Shown piece by piece: positions 17,364 through 24,772 of a stretch of DNA of 34,107 nt; position 1 is the stretch's first letter, and each line of letters opens with the position of its first letter. The translations under genes and the position numbers were made by a program. Source of the DNA: a virus; the IMG/VR virus record IMGVR_UViG_3300036945_001338, positions 1-34,107 of that record, one strand, 5' to 3'. Under the pieces are notes generated by a model, which was not told the DNA's origin, searched no databases, and saw only the letters and a program-made list of their open reading frames with translations.

Positions 17364-17942
17364 TTAAATCAAATTGCGCTCTTTTAAATATATATAAGAG
17401 GTAGACTCTATTGAACAAGTCCACTCCTGGTTATCAATCTCTGCTTGGTATCTCGCTCTTACTGCATCGTTAAAATTTAAAAAATATCCAAGGTGTTTAT
17501 ATTTTGAATTTATCATTATCCGCGACTCCCACTTATTCGACCTTTTCTTCCAAGATACTCCAGTAACTCCTGATGTGTTATTTTTAGAAATATTACAATT
17601 CTGTTGGTTGCACATTGAAGATGCTTCTCTAAGATTATCCCATTTATTGTTAGATCTATTCCTATCCATGTGATCCACTTGGTTTTCAGGGAAATAACCT
17701 TCTTGATAAAGAAAAGATAATCTGTGAGATTTGTATAATTTAGAATTTAACATAATTGATAAATATCCATCCCTTTTATCTATATGCCCAGCCTCTTTAT
17801 TTGCATATTTTGAATTCCAATTATTCCACCAATGGATATTCTTAAAATGACTCAAAGGTCTTTCATTCCAAGTGAATACACCTGTATCTGGATTATAATG
17901 CAAAGCTTCTTTTAAATATTCTTGCGTCAATTTAGTTTTCAT
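17364..17942 (-). CDS. HNH-AP2 homing endonuclease (copy 1)
   Basis: A 192-residue free-standing HNH endonuclease. The first 120 residues hold the HNH_3 fold: the motif HRLSFLYQEGY (H73), then QVDHMDRNRSNN (D90, H91) and DNLREAS (N103). An AP2-type DNA-binding domain follows (about 122-170, NTSGVTGVSWKKRSNKWESR, then LGYFLNFNDAVRARYQAE). I use the ATG at 17940-17942: the protein then begins MKTKLTQEYL, aligning with the paralog at 29351-30190, and this ATG overlaps the TGA of the gp46 N-terminal half as ATGA. An upstream in-frame start at 17972 would add 10 residues without support. It probably caused, or travels with, the split of gp46. Confidence 0.9.
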   Translation of the reverse strand: MKTKLTQEYLKEALHYNPDTGVFTWNERPLSHFKNIHWWNNWNSKYANKEAGHIDKRDGYLSIMLNSKLYKSHRLSFLYQEGYFPENQVDHMDRNRSNNKWDNLREASSMCNQQNCNISKNNTSGVTGVSWKKRSNKWESRIMINSKYKHLGYFLNFNDAVRARYQAEIDNQEWTCSIESTSYIYLKERNLI

Positions 17943-18985
17943 AATATTAACTCTTGTTGACATTCCGGACAAATTTTATACCCAAGATATTCATCTTCAA
18001 GGTCTCCCAGGTCCTCTTTAGATAAAGATAACTGTTTCGACAATTTTTTTAATAACAACATTTTATCCAATTTGTCCATTTCAATTTCTTCTTTTTTATT
18101 CAACTCATCTAAAGAAGATTCAAGTTTAGAGACAATATGAAACGTTGACTCTAAAATCTTCAGACCTTTAGTTTCTCTATTATACAAACTAATGTCTTTA
18201 TAGCAAGATATTATTTTTTTATTTTTCTCTTCAGCTTCTTCAAGTGACTCGTATTTCTTTATCAGTGATTCGCAAAATTCAATATTCTTTCTTATCAAAT
18301 CAGAATCGAAAGATATCAAGTCATCTTTTATTCTATGTATTGTTGAAAGATATTTTTCTTCATCTTTAATTTTGATTTCACATCTTTTGACATCAAGAAA
18401 CATTTGATCGATACCTGATAAATCAAACTTCTTTATGTCAATCTTCGTCAATCTTGCTTCTTCTTTTAATTCTTTACATTCTCTTTTTAATCTTAGAACT
18501 TCTTTGTTTACATCTTTCAATTTTACGTCAAATTGGTGTATTCCTATTGTTTGATTTATCTTTCTTGATATTTCTCCATTTCCAGTAAATAATAAATAAG
18601 GTAGATCGAATTGCCAAGAGAAGTTATCAGATGTCATCTTTATTTCATTCAAGACTTCATCTGGCACTTTTTTATTTAGATCTAAAAAGACTTTATCTTC
18701 ATCTGAATCTGATTTTATTGTGTATTTTGCTGTTTTCTTGGTCTTCTCGAATTGGATTAAGCAATCACTGAATTCAGCATCTATCACAGTTACTGGATCT
18801 TTCTTAGCAAACTTTGAAATATATTTATCACCACTTGGTTTATTCTCAACAAGAAGTCTCAGAGCATTCAGTGCTGCTGATTTGCCATGACTACTCAAGC
18901 CATAGATAACGTTTAAATTTTCACAGAATTCAAACGTAGAATCTTTGTGAGATTTGAAATTTTTTATACTGAGATTTTTTATCAC
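17939..18985 (-). CDS. Rad50/SbcC-like ATPase, N-terminal half with zinc hook (split gp46)
   Basis: A 348-residue protein matching the N-terminal half of gp46/Rad50. Strands IKNLSIKNFKSHKDSTFEF open the ATPase. Walker A is YGLSSHGKSAALNAL (GLSSHGKS, 29-36). QFDLPYLLFTGNGEISRKIN lies in the Q-loop region, and a coiled-coil arm covers about 150-335. The protein ends six residues after CPEC (C339-C342), the zinc hook by which Rad50 dimers join. It therefore stops at the point where a normal Rad50 arm turns back. The stop TGA overlaps the HNH start, and the start overlaps the stop of the upstream 236-residue gene by 4 nt. The missing C-terminal lobe is encoded at 15188-15802. Confidence 0.88.
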   Translation of the reverse strand: MIKNLSIKNFKSHKDSTFEFCENLNVIYGLSSHGKSAALNALRLLVENKPSGDKYISKFAKKDPVTVIDAEFSDCLIQFEKTKKTAKYTIKSDSDEDKVFLDLNKKVPDEVLNEIKMTSDNFSWQFDLPYLLFTGNGEISRKINQTIGIHQFDVKLKDVNKEVLRLKRECKELKEEARLTKIDIKKFDLSGIDQMFLDVKRCEIKIKDEEKYLSTIHRIKDDLISFDSDLIRKNIEFCESLIKKYESLEEAEEKNKKIISCYKDISLYNRETKGLKILESTFHIVSKLESSLDELNKKEEIEMDKLDKMLLLKKLSKQLSLSKEDLGDLEDEYLGYKICPECQQELIL

Positions 18986-19692
18986 TTTGAGATAATCTCC
19001 TTGACTTTATCTTTTATTATTTCTCTATCCATTAAATCAATTAAAAATTTATGATCACCGTGTTCTCTTGTGTATTCTTTATTTGCAATTTTTTCTTTTA
19101 GGCTTAATTTGAGAGAGCATCGATCATCAGCATCTTCTATTTTTATTAGAAAATTTTCGAAATAAATATTTGATTCGTCACATATATTTTTTATTTTTCT
19201 CAATTCTTTTAACCCGTTTGGAGATAGATCACACGCAAAATATATTCTGCTTTTGGCATGTCTTTCGACTAATATCTTTACTGATAATAAATTGAATTCA
19301 TTATAAATAATTGCGTCTACACCAAATTCAAGACTTGTTTCAAGAATAAGAGAATCGCATGTGTCAAAATCTCTATTGATTAAAATAACTTTTTCATTTT
19401 TATAAGAATTAAAAAATTCAAAATCAGGATTTATTTTATCTGTTAAATCAGAGAAATATAAAATCTTTATAATTGAATTTCTTAGTTTACTTTTCAATCC
19501 AACTTCAGCCTTATGAAAATTCAAGCCCACTAAACCAGTTTTAACAATGTCGAATTTTGAATTAATTCTATTTATTAAATGGTTTATAGTGGGCTTGAAT
19601 CCAAGATCAGAACACTCTTGGATAATCTCAGGAAGGATTAGTTGAACTAATTCTTCTAATTGACTTCTTTTTGAGCTTATCTTTAGTGGCAC
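18982..19692 (-). CDS. Unknown protein, possible degenerate TOPRIM fold
   Basis: A 236-residue protein between endonuclease VII and gp46-N. Translation probably starts at GTG 19690-19692: GGAG lies 7 nt upstream, and no later methionine keeps the conserved-looking N-terminus. It overlaps the end of the endonuclease VII gene by 65 nt. The N-terminal 50 residues are helical and could be a small DNA-binding unit. Residues 98-165 (EKVILINRDFDTCDSLI, then IYFACDLSPNGLKELRKI) have the spacing of a TOPRIM domain, with an acidic D-x-x-P-x-G loop as in Topo VI-A/Spo11, but the first catalytic Glu appears to be Asn or Arg. This is a weak resemblance. Treat function as unknown, probably DNA-related from context. 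Confidence 0.6.
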   Translation of the reverse strand: MPLKISSKRSQLEELVQLILPEIIQECSDLGFKPTINHLINRINSKFDIVKTGLVGLNFHKAEVGLKSKLRNSIIKILYFSDLTDKINPDFEFFNSYKNEKVILINRDFDTCDSLILETSLEFGVDAIIYNEFNLLSVKILVERHAKSRIYFACDLSPNGLKELRKIKNICDESNIYFENFLIKIEDADDRCSLKLSLKEKIANKEYTREHGDHKFLIDLMDREIIKDKVKEIISK

Positions 19693-20176
19693 TGTTATTC
19701 TCCATGTACTCTTTTATATCTTTAATAATCTTCTTAAACTGAGCATTCATATTCATTGACTCTGGAAATTCAGGAAGAGCTTTTCTCGGATAAACTTCTC
19801 GGAAATATTTCTGAATGTTTTCTACTTGTTTCTTTGTTATCTTTTTGAATTCAGTCGGGTGGACATAATTCGTTTTGAAGTTTTGCCGATAGTTCACAAG
19901 ATTTAAGAGTATTTCATCAAGATCATCTATTTTTATTCCAGCTCTTGCACAAGAGTTTTCTATCCTTCCGAGAAAAAAATTACATGAATTACAAAGGACA
20001 CCCCTGCACAACCCCGTTCCTTTAATTTTTCTTCGGTGAAAATGATCCAGTACAGCCCTTTTGATTTCATTTTTACAGATTGGGCAAATACCACCTTGCT
20101 CTTTTAACAATTTGTCTCTTAGAATCTTGAGATCTTTTTGTTTCATTTCTATAAATTCAGGTATTTCAGTGTCCAA
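19628..20176 (-). CDS. Recombination endonuclease VII (T4 gp49-like)
   Basis: A 182-residue protein with the endonuclease VII signature. Zinc ligands are C31 and C34 (GGICPICKN) and C62 and C65 (GVLCNSCN). The catalytic pair is D44-H45 in AVLDHFHRRK, and N66 follows the second zinc pair. This enzyme resolves Holliday junctions and branched DNA before packaging. A GGAG 7 nt upstream supports a TTG start (20174-20176), which overlaps the stop of the preceding gene. A later ATG (20141-20143, residue 12) would also give a protein close to T4 gp49 in its N-terminus. The C-terminal region is Lys-rich and overlaps the next gene. Length is similar to T4 gp49 (157). Confidence 0.92.
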   Translation of the reverse strand: MDTEIPEFIEMKQKDLKILRDKLLKEQGGICPICKNEIKRAVLDHFHRRKIKGTGLCRGVLCNSCNFFLGRIENSCARAGIKIDDLDEILLNLVNYRQNFKTNYVHPTEFKKITKKQVENIQKYFREVYPRKALPEFPESMNMNAQFKKIIKDIKEYMENNSATKDKLKKKSIRRISSTNPS

Positions 20177-20594
20177 TATTTGTCTCCGGGATAGTTATAG
20201 TCCGTGAATGAGGAATGAAGTCTAAATTATCTATAAACTTTTGCATAGCCTCAGAGATCGAATCTCTTTCAATCTGTTCAATCGAATCGCTTTTGCAGAA
20301 GTAGGACAAAAGGGAAAAATTCATAGATACAGAAATCAATTTAGCGATACATTGCTCAAGATATAAAAGGAATTCTTCTTCTGTTGTCTTTCTCTGAAAC
20401 AGATTGTCTATATATTTCTTTGAATGAGCTAAACCTGTTTTCGAGCTATTTATTCTAATTGCAATTTCTTGTCTCTCTTCAGAACCACTAAATGCTGAAC
20501 CAATAAGATAAGATGCAAGAACTTGCTTTTCGAGTTCCAAAAGTTCGAGAGTCTTTGGTTTTTCTTCTTTTTCTTCTGTATCTTTATTTTCCAT
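20166..20594 (-). CDS. Unknown acidic helical protein
   Basis: A 142-residue protein lying between the 5' nuclease and endonuclease VII genes, with its stop inside the endonuclease VII start. The first 20 residues are charged and probably disordered (DTEEKEEKPKTLELLELEK). The rest is helical, with hydrophobic stretches (VLASYLIGSAFSG, CIAKLISVSMNFSLLSYFC) that are amphipathic rather than clearly membrane-spanning. No recognisable motif. The location in a tight recombination/repair cluster suggests an accessory function, which the sequence itself does not show. Confidence 0.6.
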   Translation of the reverse strand: MENKDTEEKEEKPKTLELLELEKQVLASYLIGSAFSGSEERQEIAIRINSSKTGLAHSKKYIDNLFQRKTTEEEFLLYLEQCIAKLISVSMNFSLLSYFCKSDSIEQIERDSISEAMQKFIDNLDFIPHSRTITIPETNIGH

Positions 20595-20603
20595 TGTTGT
20601 TTC

Positions 20604-21494
20604 CTATTGCAATCTGAAAGTATTAGTCCAATCTATCATCGATAAGTTATTTGTAAAACTGTGCATATGGTGTTCGGTAAAAACGTTTTTAAAGTCCCTC
20701 TTATATCCATAAAACTTCTTGATATCATGAACGACTATCGGATCTGCTTTATTCTGGAAGGGAAGAACAGAAACAGTTAAATAATCTTGGAATAACTTTT
20801 GATCTATTTTTTCGGGGAAAGGAATCTCTTTTTTTATAATTTTATTTGCATTAACCTTTCCGATTTTTTCAAAACCTGGGACTTCATTCTTTTTACCAAT
20901 TAAAGCTTTTCTTATAGGTATTTCTATAGGTGAGACTCCAAGTTTCTTCTCAACACTAACTCTTGTGAACGATTCATCTTTTATCATATTATAGCAATGG
21001 ACTCTCCACTTGATAAGTTGAAATAAATCTTCATCAGTTGAGATGATAATTATTTTATTTGAAGACTGATTTTCACTTACATGAGCAGCTATTAAATCAT
21101 CACCTTCATATCCATATTGGTTGAAACACTGAAATCCGAGAGAAGGCAAAATGTCATTATTAAGATATTCTATAACTTTCTTCTTTAGAGATTTATTTTC
21201 TTGATCTATTTCGTTTTTATGTTGTTTATACCAAGGATATACTTGTGCCCTATATGAATCATCACTATCAAAGAAAAAAATAAGGACAGAATTTCCAGAC
21301 ATTTTTCTTATTTGAAGAACCCTCTTCATAAACAAGAAGAGGGTTATATCCCAAATATTAGACTTAGAAGCAGATTTAGCTCCGTGATAGCATTGAGAAC
21401 CAAGATTATCCCCATCAATAAAGAAAAGAGTTTTATTCTCAATTTTGAGAATATCTCTTCTTTTTGAATTAGAATTTGCTTTTTCTTGGTTCAT
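20604..21494 (-). CDS. 5'-3' nuclease, FEN/RNase H-like, altered active site
   Basis: A 296-residue protein of the FEN1/T4 RNase H/5'-3' exonuclease family, which removes RNA primers and flaps. Motifs: LFFIDGDNLG (D27, D29), FFFDSDDSYR (D76, D78), YGYEGDDLIA (E130, D132, D133) and ISTDEDLFQL (D154, D156). The helix-hairpin-helix region reads GKKNEVPGFEKIGKVNANKI. In active FENs its front is normally G-D-x-x-D-N-x-x-G, so the two second-site aspartates are Lys and Glu here. This resembles E. coli ExoIX/Xni, which lacks the second metal site. AGGAGA lies 7 nt before the ATG, and the start overlaps the recombinase gene by 26 nt. Confidence 0.88.
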   Translation of the reverse strand: MNQEKANSNSKRRDILKIENKTLFFIDGDNLGSQCYHGAKSASKSNIWDITLFLFMKRVLQIRKMSGNSVLIFFFDSDDSYRAQVYPWYKQHKNEIDQENKSLKKKVIEYLNNDILPSLGFQCFNQYGYEGDDLIAAHVSENQSSNKIIIISTDEDLFQLIKWRVHCYNMIKDESFTRVSVEKKLGVSPIEIPIRKALIGKKNEVPGFEKIGKVNANKIIKKEIPFPEKIDQKLFQDYLTVSVLPFQNKADPIVVHDIKKFYGYKRDFKNVFTEHHMHSFTNNLSMIDWTNTFRLQ

Positions 21495-22719
21495 TTACTT
21501 TCTCCTCTCTCGTTAACCAAACATCTTCGACAACTCTTGATAAATGATCTTCAAGGTCATTATCCTCAATGATCTGAGTCAATCGGATTCTTGTTACAGT
21601 TTTTTCAGAAAGAAGACTTCTTTTAATCCTCAATTCTTTTGAAACTGTCTCAACTGGATAAGATTCTTTATAACCAATCAGATAGTTAATACAACTTCCA
21701 ATATTATCGACTCCATAATCCATAGTGATAATTGTATCTGCTTCTCTGAAAGCTTTTGAGACTTTGCTTCTTTTTATTTTAGCTCTTGTCTGAATAGCTC
21801 TCAAAAACTTTTGTCCATCAACTGTCTTGTCGAGTTTATCATAAACACTGAGCCAAGGAACAAGATGAGTATAGAAATTTAGAGAACCTTCTCCAGTTCT
21901 GTAAACCTCTTTGAAAGTAGTCCCGATCTTAACTCTTGTTTGGGAAAGAATGATCAAAGTGACATCTCTTCCGTTCATGAGTTCACAAACCTGTTTGAAG
22001 AATGTTTTTGAAGCATAAGCGGCTTTATCAAGATGGAAAGATCCTTTTTTCTTATCATCTTGATCTGACTCTTTCTTCTTGCTTGGCTTCTTATTAGGAT
22101 CATCAGCTTTTGCTTCAGCTTCGAAGCTTTTCATTTCTGTATCTGATTTTACAGCATCCCAAGAGTCGATGACATAGACAAGGCCAGTATCTTCTTTCAG
22201 AGTTTGAATTCTATTGAAAAAATCATGAGCGATCTTCTCAATTGTAGGTAGACCTTGCCAAATACAACTTCTAACAAAATCTTCACTATCATTTTTTGCA
22301 TTTTTGTTCCCAAACATCATGTCAATATCGAAGTCCATAACTGCTTCGTTATTGTTATAAACTATTTCTACCTTCTTTGTCTGAGGAAAGTGTTTGGATT
22401 TTTTAAGCTTATAGAAAGCTCTTGCACATACTTCTAAGGCGAAGATAGTTTTACCGGCAGAGCCATCTCCAACAAAATTTGTGATTCTACCTCTCGGAAT
22501 TCCACCATTAACACCTAACTGAGAACAGGCAAGATTCATAGGTGTGCTTCCAGTATCCAGCCAACTAATCGTTTTAGGATCAGCTATTGGCCTTAGAAAA
22601 TCAGGGACTTCATCTGACTCCATATCTGAAACACGATCTTCAATTTCTTGTTCAATAATATCTTTTTCTGTATCTTCTTTCTTATCTGTCTTAACATTTT
22701 TTTTAGAAACTTTCACCAT
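21469..22719 (-). CDS. UvsX/RecA-like recombinase
   Basis: A 416-residue RecA-family strand-exchange protein. The N-terminus (1-40) is charged and disordered. The core includes GIPRGRITNFVGDGSAGKTI (Walker A GDGSAGKT, 84-91), VEIVYNNNEAV (strand with the NNE motif), LVYVIDSWDAV (Walker B, 180-190) and LIILSQTRVKIG (L2-side strand with Q260). A Lys/Asp/Ser-rich insertion at about 199-228 lies between Walker B and the next helix, in the DNA-binding loop area, and is unusual. Length is near T4 UvsX (391). It sits between gp32-like SSB and the 5' nuclease genes, so it likely forms filaments on gp32-coated DNA in recombination-dependent replication. No UvsY homologue is recognised. Confidence 0.9.
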   Translation of the reverse strand: MVKVSKKNVKTDKKEDTEKDIIEQEIEDRVSDMESDEVPDFLRPIADPKTISWLDTGSTPMNLACSQLGVNGGIPRGRITNFVGDGSAGKTIFALEVCARAFYKLKKSKHFPQTKKVEIVYNNNEAVMDFDIDMMFGNKNAKNDSEDFVRSCIWQGLPTIEKIAHDFFNRIQTLKEDTGLVYVIDSWDAVKSDTEMKSFEAEAKADDPNKKPSKKKESDQDDKKKGSFHLDKAAYASKTFFKQVCELMNGRDVTLIILSQTRVKIGTTFKEVYRTGEGSLNFYTHLVPWLSVYDKLDKTVDGQKFLRAIQTRAKIKRSKVSKAFREADTIITMDYGVDNIGSCINYLIGYKESYPVETVSKELRIKRSLLSEKTVTRIRLTQIIEDNDLEDHLSRVVEDVWLTREEKVNEPRKSKF

Positions 22720-22737
22720 AAAATCCTCTTTAAATTA

Positions 22738-22765
22738 TTCAAGGGCTACCGAAATAGCCCTTGAA
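22738..22765 (-). terminator. Hairpin between SSB and recombinase genes
   Basis: A perfect 11-bp stem, TTCAAGGGCTA (22738-22748) with TAGCCCTTGAA (22755-22765), and a 6-nt loop that reads TTTCGG in the minus-strand RNA. It lies in the 54-nt gap downstream of the SSB gene and upstream of the recombinase start. No strong U tract follows on the minus strand (AATAATTT), so it could be a weak terminator/attenuator that lets less recombinase than SSB be made, or an RNA-processing/stability hairpin. Confidence 0.65.
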
Positions 22766-22773
22766 ATTAAATA

Positions 22774-23985
22774 TTAATAATACCAGCGTTCTACATTTGA
22801 AAACATGTCTTCTTTGTCATCACCTGTATCGATTTTATGGAATTTACAAAACGCTTTCTGATCAGATTCGCTAAGATCATCAAAGTAAATTTCGATGTCA
22901 GAGATATCATCTTTGTCGGGGAATAACTTTTTTGAATCATCTTCGCTATCTTTCTCTTTATTAAGAAAGAATTTCTTGATAGCAATTTTCATCTTTCTTT
23001 CATTCCCAAGATTTTCTTCATCGATTTCAATATCATTTTCTTCGATGAATTCTTCCATCTCTTCAGCAGAAGCTTCATTATAATCGAATTCTTTCTTCGC
23101 TTTTTTCTCTTTTCTGTCCTGAAGTCTTGACTTTCTTTCTTCTTTTTTCTCGGACTTGTCCTCTTTATCTTCAGATGAATCTTTTCGTGTTTCTTTAGAA
23201 GATTCCTTCGGAGATTCGTTGTTGATCATAGCTTCAAGGTCTTCGTAGCTAAGAACAACAATAAGTTCATCAAGAGGAGGTAGTTCAAGAACTCTATCAA
23301 TCAAATCATCTGAGATAGGATCTCTTTTTTCAAGAGAGTAACCTGTGAAATCAGGCATAGTCCCATCTTCAGTTTTCTTCTCTCCAACAGAAAAAGAAAT
23401 TGTTCTTCCATTTTCATAGTCAGAAATATCGATTGGTTTCCCTTTTCCTCGACCTTCACCTTTCTTAATAAGAGGTTTGATCTTCCATCCCATGAAGTAT
23501 GCAGCAATTTCCATAATCTGCACACCTTTTGATTTTTCATCAGTCGTGGTGTCATTCTGAATATAATAAAGCTCACGCTCTTTAACTTTCAGAGAATTGA
23601 TGACTTTTTCATTTTCAGGATCGTTTGCCATTAGATCGATTCTCTTTTCACAAATCGGGCATGGCAAATTTTTATGGGGAAACATAGCTCTCGGACAGAT
23701 GACATTACGTCTGCCGTTTGCTGTTTCGATATTGTGACACTTTGTAACGAGAACGTAAGTATCGTCACCTTCTTCAAGATTGGGGTCTTTTGTTCCAGCA
23801 AAATATGCAAGCATATTTACGTAATAAGGATCATCAGACTTCTTGAATTGAGCGATAGACAGTTTGTGTTCCCTCATCAGATCTGCATTCAGATATGAAA
23901 AGAACTCTCCACCACCGTGACGTTTTGCCCTGTTTTCGCTACTTTTTTTCAGTAATTTCTTTTTCTGCTCTAATGTTAAAGCCAT
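22774..23985 (-). CDS. gp32-like single-stranded DNA-binding protein
   Basis: A 403-residue protein with the layout of T4 gp32. A basic N-terminus (LEQKKKLLKKSSENRAKRHG) is suited to cooperative self-interaction. A core OB-type region bears a zinc site formed by H84, C97, C109 and C112 (KCHN, VICPR, LPCPICEKR). Ligand spacing 13-12-3 matches the 13-10-3 of T4 gp32. A long flexible linker (about 265-310, Lys/Glu/Ser-rich) is followed by an acidic C-terminal domain rich in Asp/Glu (EEMEEFIEENDIEIDEEN) for partner binding. It is about 100 residues longer than T4 gp32 (301) because of the linker and tail. It lies directly upstream of UvsX in the operon. Confidence 0.88.
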   Translation of the reverse strand: MALTLEQKKKLLKKSSENRAKRHGGGEFFSYLNADLMREHKLSIAQFKKSDDPYYVNMLAYFAGTKDPNLEEGDDTYVLVTKCHNIETANGRRNVICPRAMFPHKNLPCPICEKRIDLMANDPENEKVINSLKVKERELYYIQNDTTTDEKSKGVQIMEIAAYFMGWKIKPLIKKGEGRGKGKPIDISDYENGRTISFSVGEKKTEDGTMPDFTGYSLEKRDPISDDLIDRVLELPPLDELIVVLSYEDLEAMINNESPKESSKETRKDSSEDKEDKSEKKEERKSRLQDRKEKKAKKEFDYNEASAEEMEEFIEENDIEIDEENLGNERKMKIAIKKFFLNKEKDSEDDSKKLFPDKDDISDIEIYFDDLSESDQKAFCKFHKIDTGDDKEDMFSNVERWYY

Positions 23986-24048
23986 TTTTAATTTCTCTTT
24001 CTTTTAGTTTCTGTTTCGTTTAATTTTCTTTTTAGTTTAGTTTTTAAT

Positions 24049-24522
24049 TTAGTTTCTATTCTTTTCTTTTTCTATTTCTCTATTTATTTTTTCTTCTGGG
24101 ACTCCTATAAAACCACTCAATGTAAGTTTCACAGCAGACTCTATTAATGACCTCCTTTGACATGCTGAAAAATAATCTGTTATCGATTTCTCTTCTTCCT
24201 GAATAGACTCGGCCTGTTTGTCAATAATAACTCTTATTTTTTTATTTTGCTTCTTTAACTCTTGTGAGTATCTATCATCAGCTACGACAAGATGTTTTAA
24301 ATGAGTGTCAGATAGTTTTGGGTCTGACCTCTTCATTTCACAATAGAGTTTACCGTAAAGGATGACAAGCTCATTTTTTTGATTCTTTTGAGTTTCCTTC
24401 AAGATATTGTCAAGCTTCTTTGCTCTTGATTTTTTATCTGCCATTACAGATCCGTATTTCTGAACAAGATCTCCAAGTCTTTCTATCTCTAATGGTAGGT
24501 CGTATTTGTTAAACGGTTCCAT
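24049..24522 (-). CDS. Unknown helical protein in replication cluster
   Basis: A protein of 157 residues using ATG 24520-24522 (MEPFNKYDL). AAAGG lies 6 nt upstream, so this is better than a TTG 6 nt further up. It is nearly all helix, with a conserved-looking mid part (LYGKLYCEMKRSDPKLSDTH) and a C-terminal EEKINREIEKEK tail. It sits between clamp-loader-side genes and SSB. In size and place it could be a mediator, a helicase-loader-like protein or a UvsY-like factor, but no motif supports any of these. Confidence 0.65.
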   Translation of the reverse strand: MEPFNKYDLPLEIERLGDLVQKYGSVMADKKSRAKKLDNILKETQKNQKNELVILYGKLYCEMKRSDPKLSDTHLKHLVVADDRYSQELKKQNKKIRVIIDKQAESIQEEEKSITDYFSACQRRSLIESAVKLTLSGFIGVPEEKINREIEKEKNRN

Positions 24523-24571
24523 AGTCAACCTTTTTAAAAGGAAATGATTTTAAATATTTATGTTATAATAG

Positions 24572-24763
24572 CTAATATGTTTCGTCTTTAACGATATTTA
24601 GATGTTGAATGTTATCAACAACAGCAACTCTTTTTATGAAATATCTAACTTTATTTTCTACAATATCTTGCCCTGGTCCGAATAGACGTTTAAAAATCAT
24701 AGGTTCTGACCATAAAAGTTTCCCGTAAATATCTCTGTAATGAATAGTGTCAATTTTATACAT
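24572..24763 (-). CDS. Small unknown protein
   Basis: A 63-residue protein with a strong ribosome site (AGGAGG, 6 nt before ATG) and a start 10 nt after the clamp-loader stop, so it is very likely translated. It begins MYKIDTIHYRDIYGKLLWSE and contains beta-like strands with a GPG turn, and no metal or membrane motif. Function unknown. Confidence 0.65.
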   Translation of the reverse strand: MYKIDTIHYRDIYGKLLWSEPMIFKRLFGPGQDIVENKVRYFIKRVAVVDNIQHLNIVKDETY

Positions 24764-24772
24764 ATAACCTCC

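Noticed and set aside
17942-17972. Start of the HNH gene at 17972 (10 extra residues)
   Set aside because: The paralog at 29351-30190 starts at the equivalent MKNKLTQ, and ATG 17942 overlaps the gp46-N stop as ATGA.
15188-18985. Split gp46 as a sequencing or assembly error
   Set aside because: The halves are separated by several intact, tightly packed genes with matching overlaps (ATGA and 14 nt), which a single base error cannot explain. A misassembly cannot be fully excluded from sequence alone.
24545-24575. AT-rich stretch with TATAA-like and ATAAATAT sequences that recall T4 late promoters
   Set aside because: In an AT-rich genome such strings are frequent. There is no matching -35 element or start-site evidence, and the gene order suggests readthrough.
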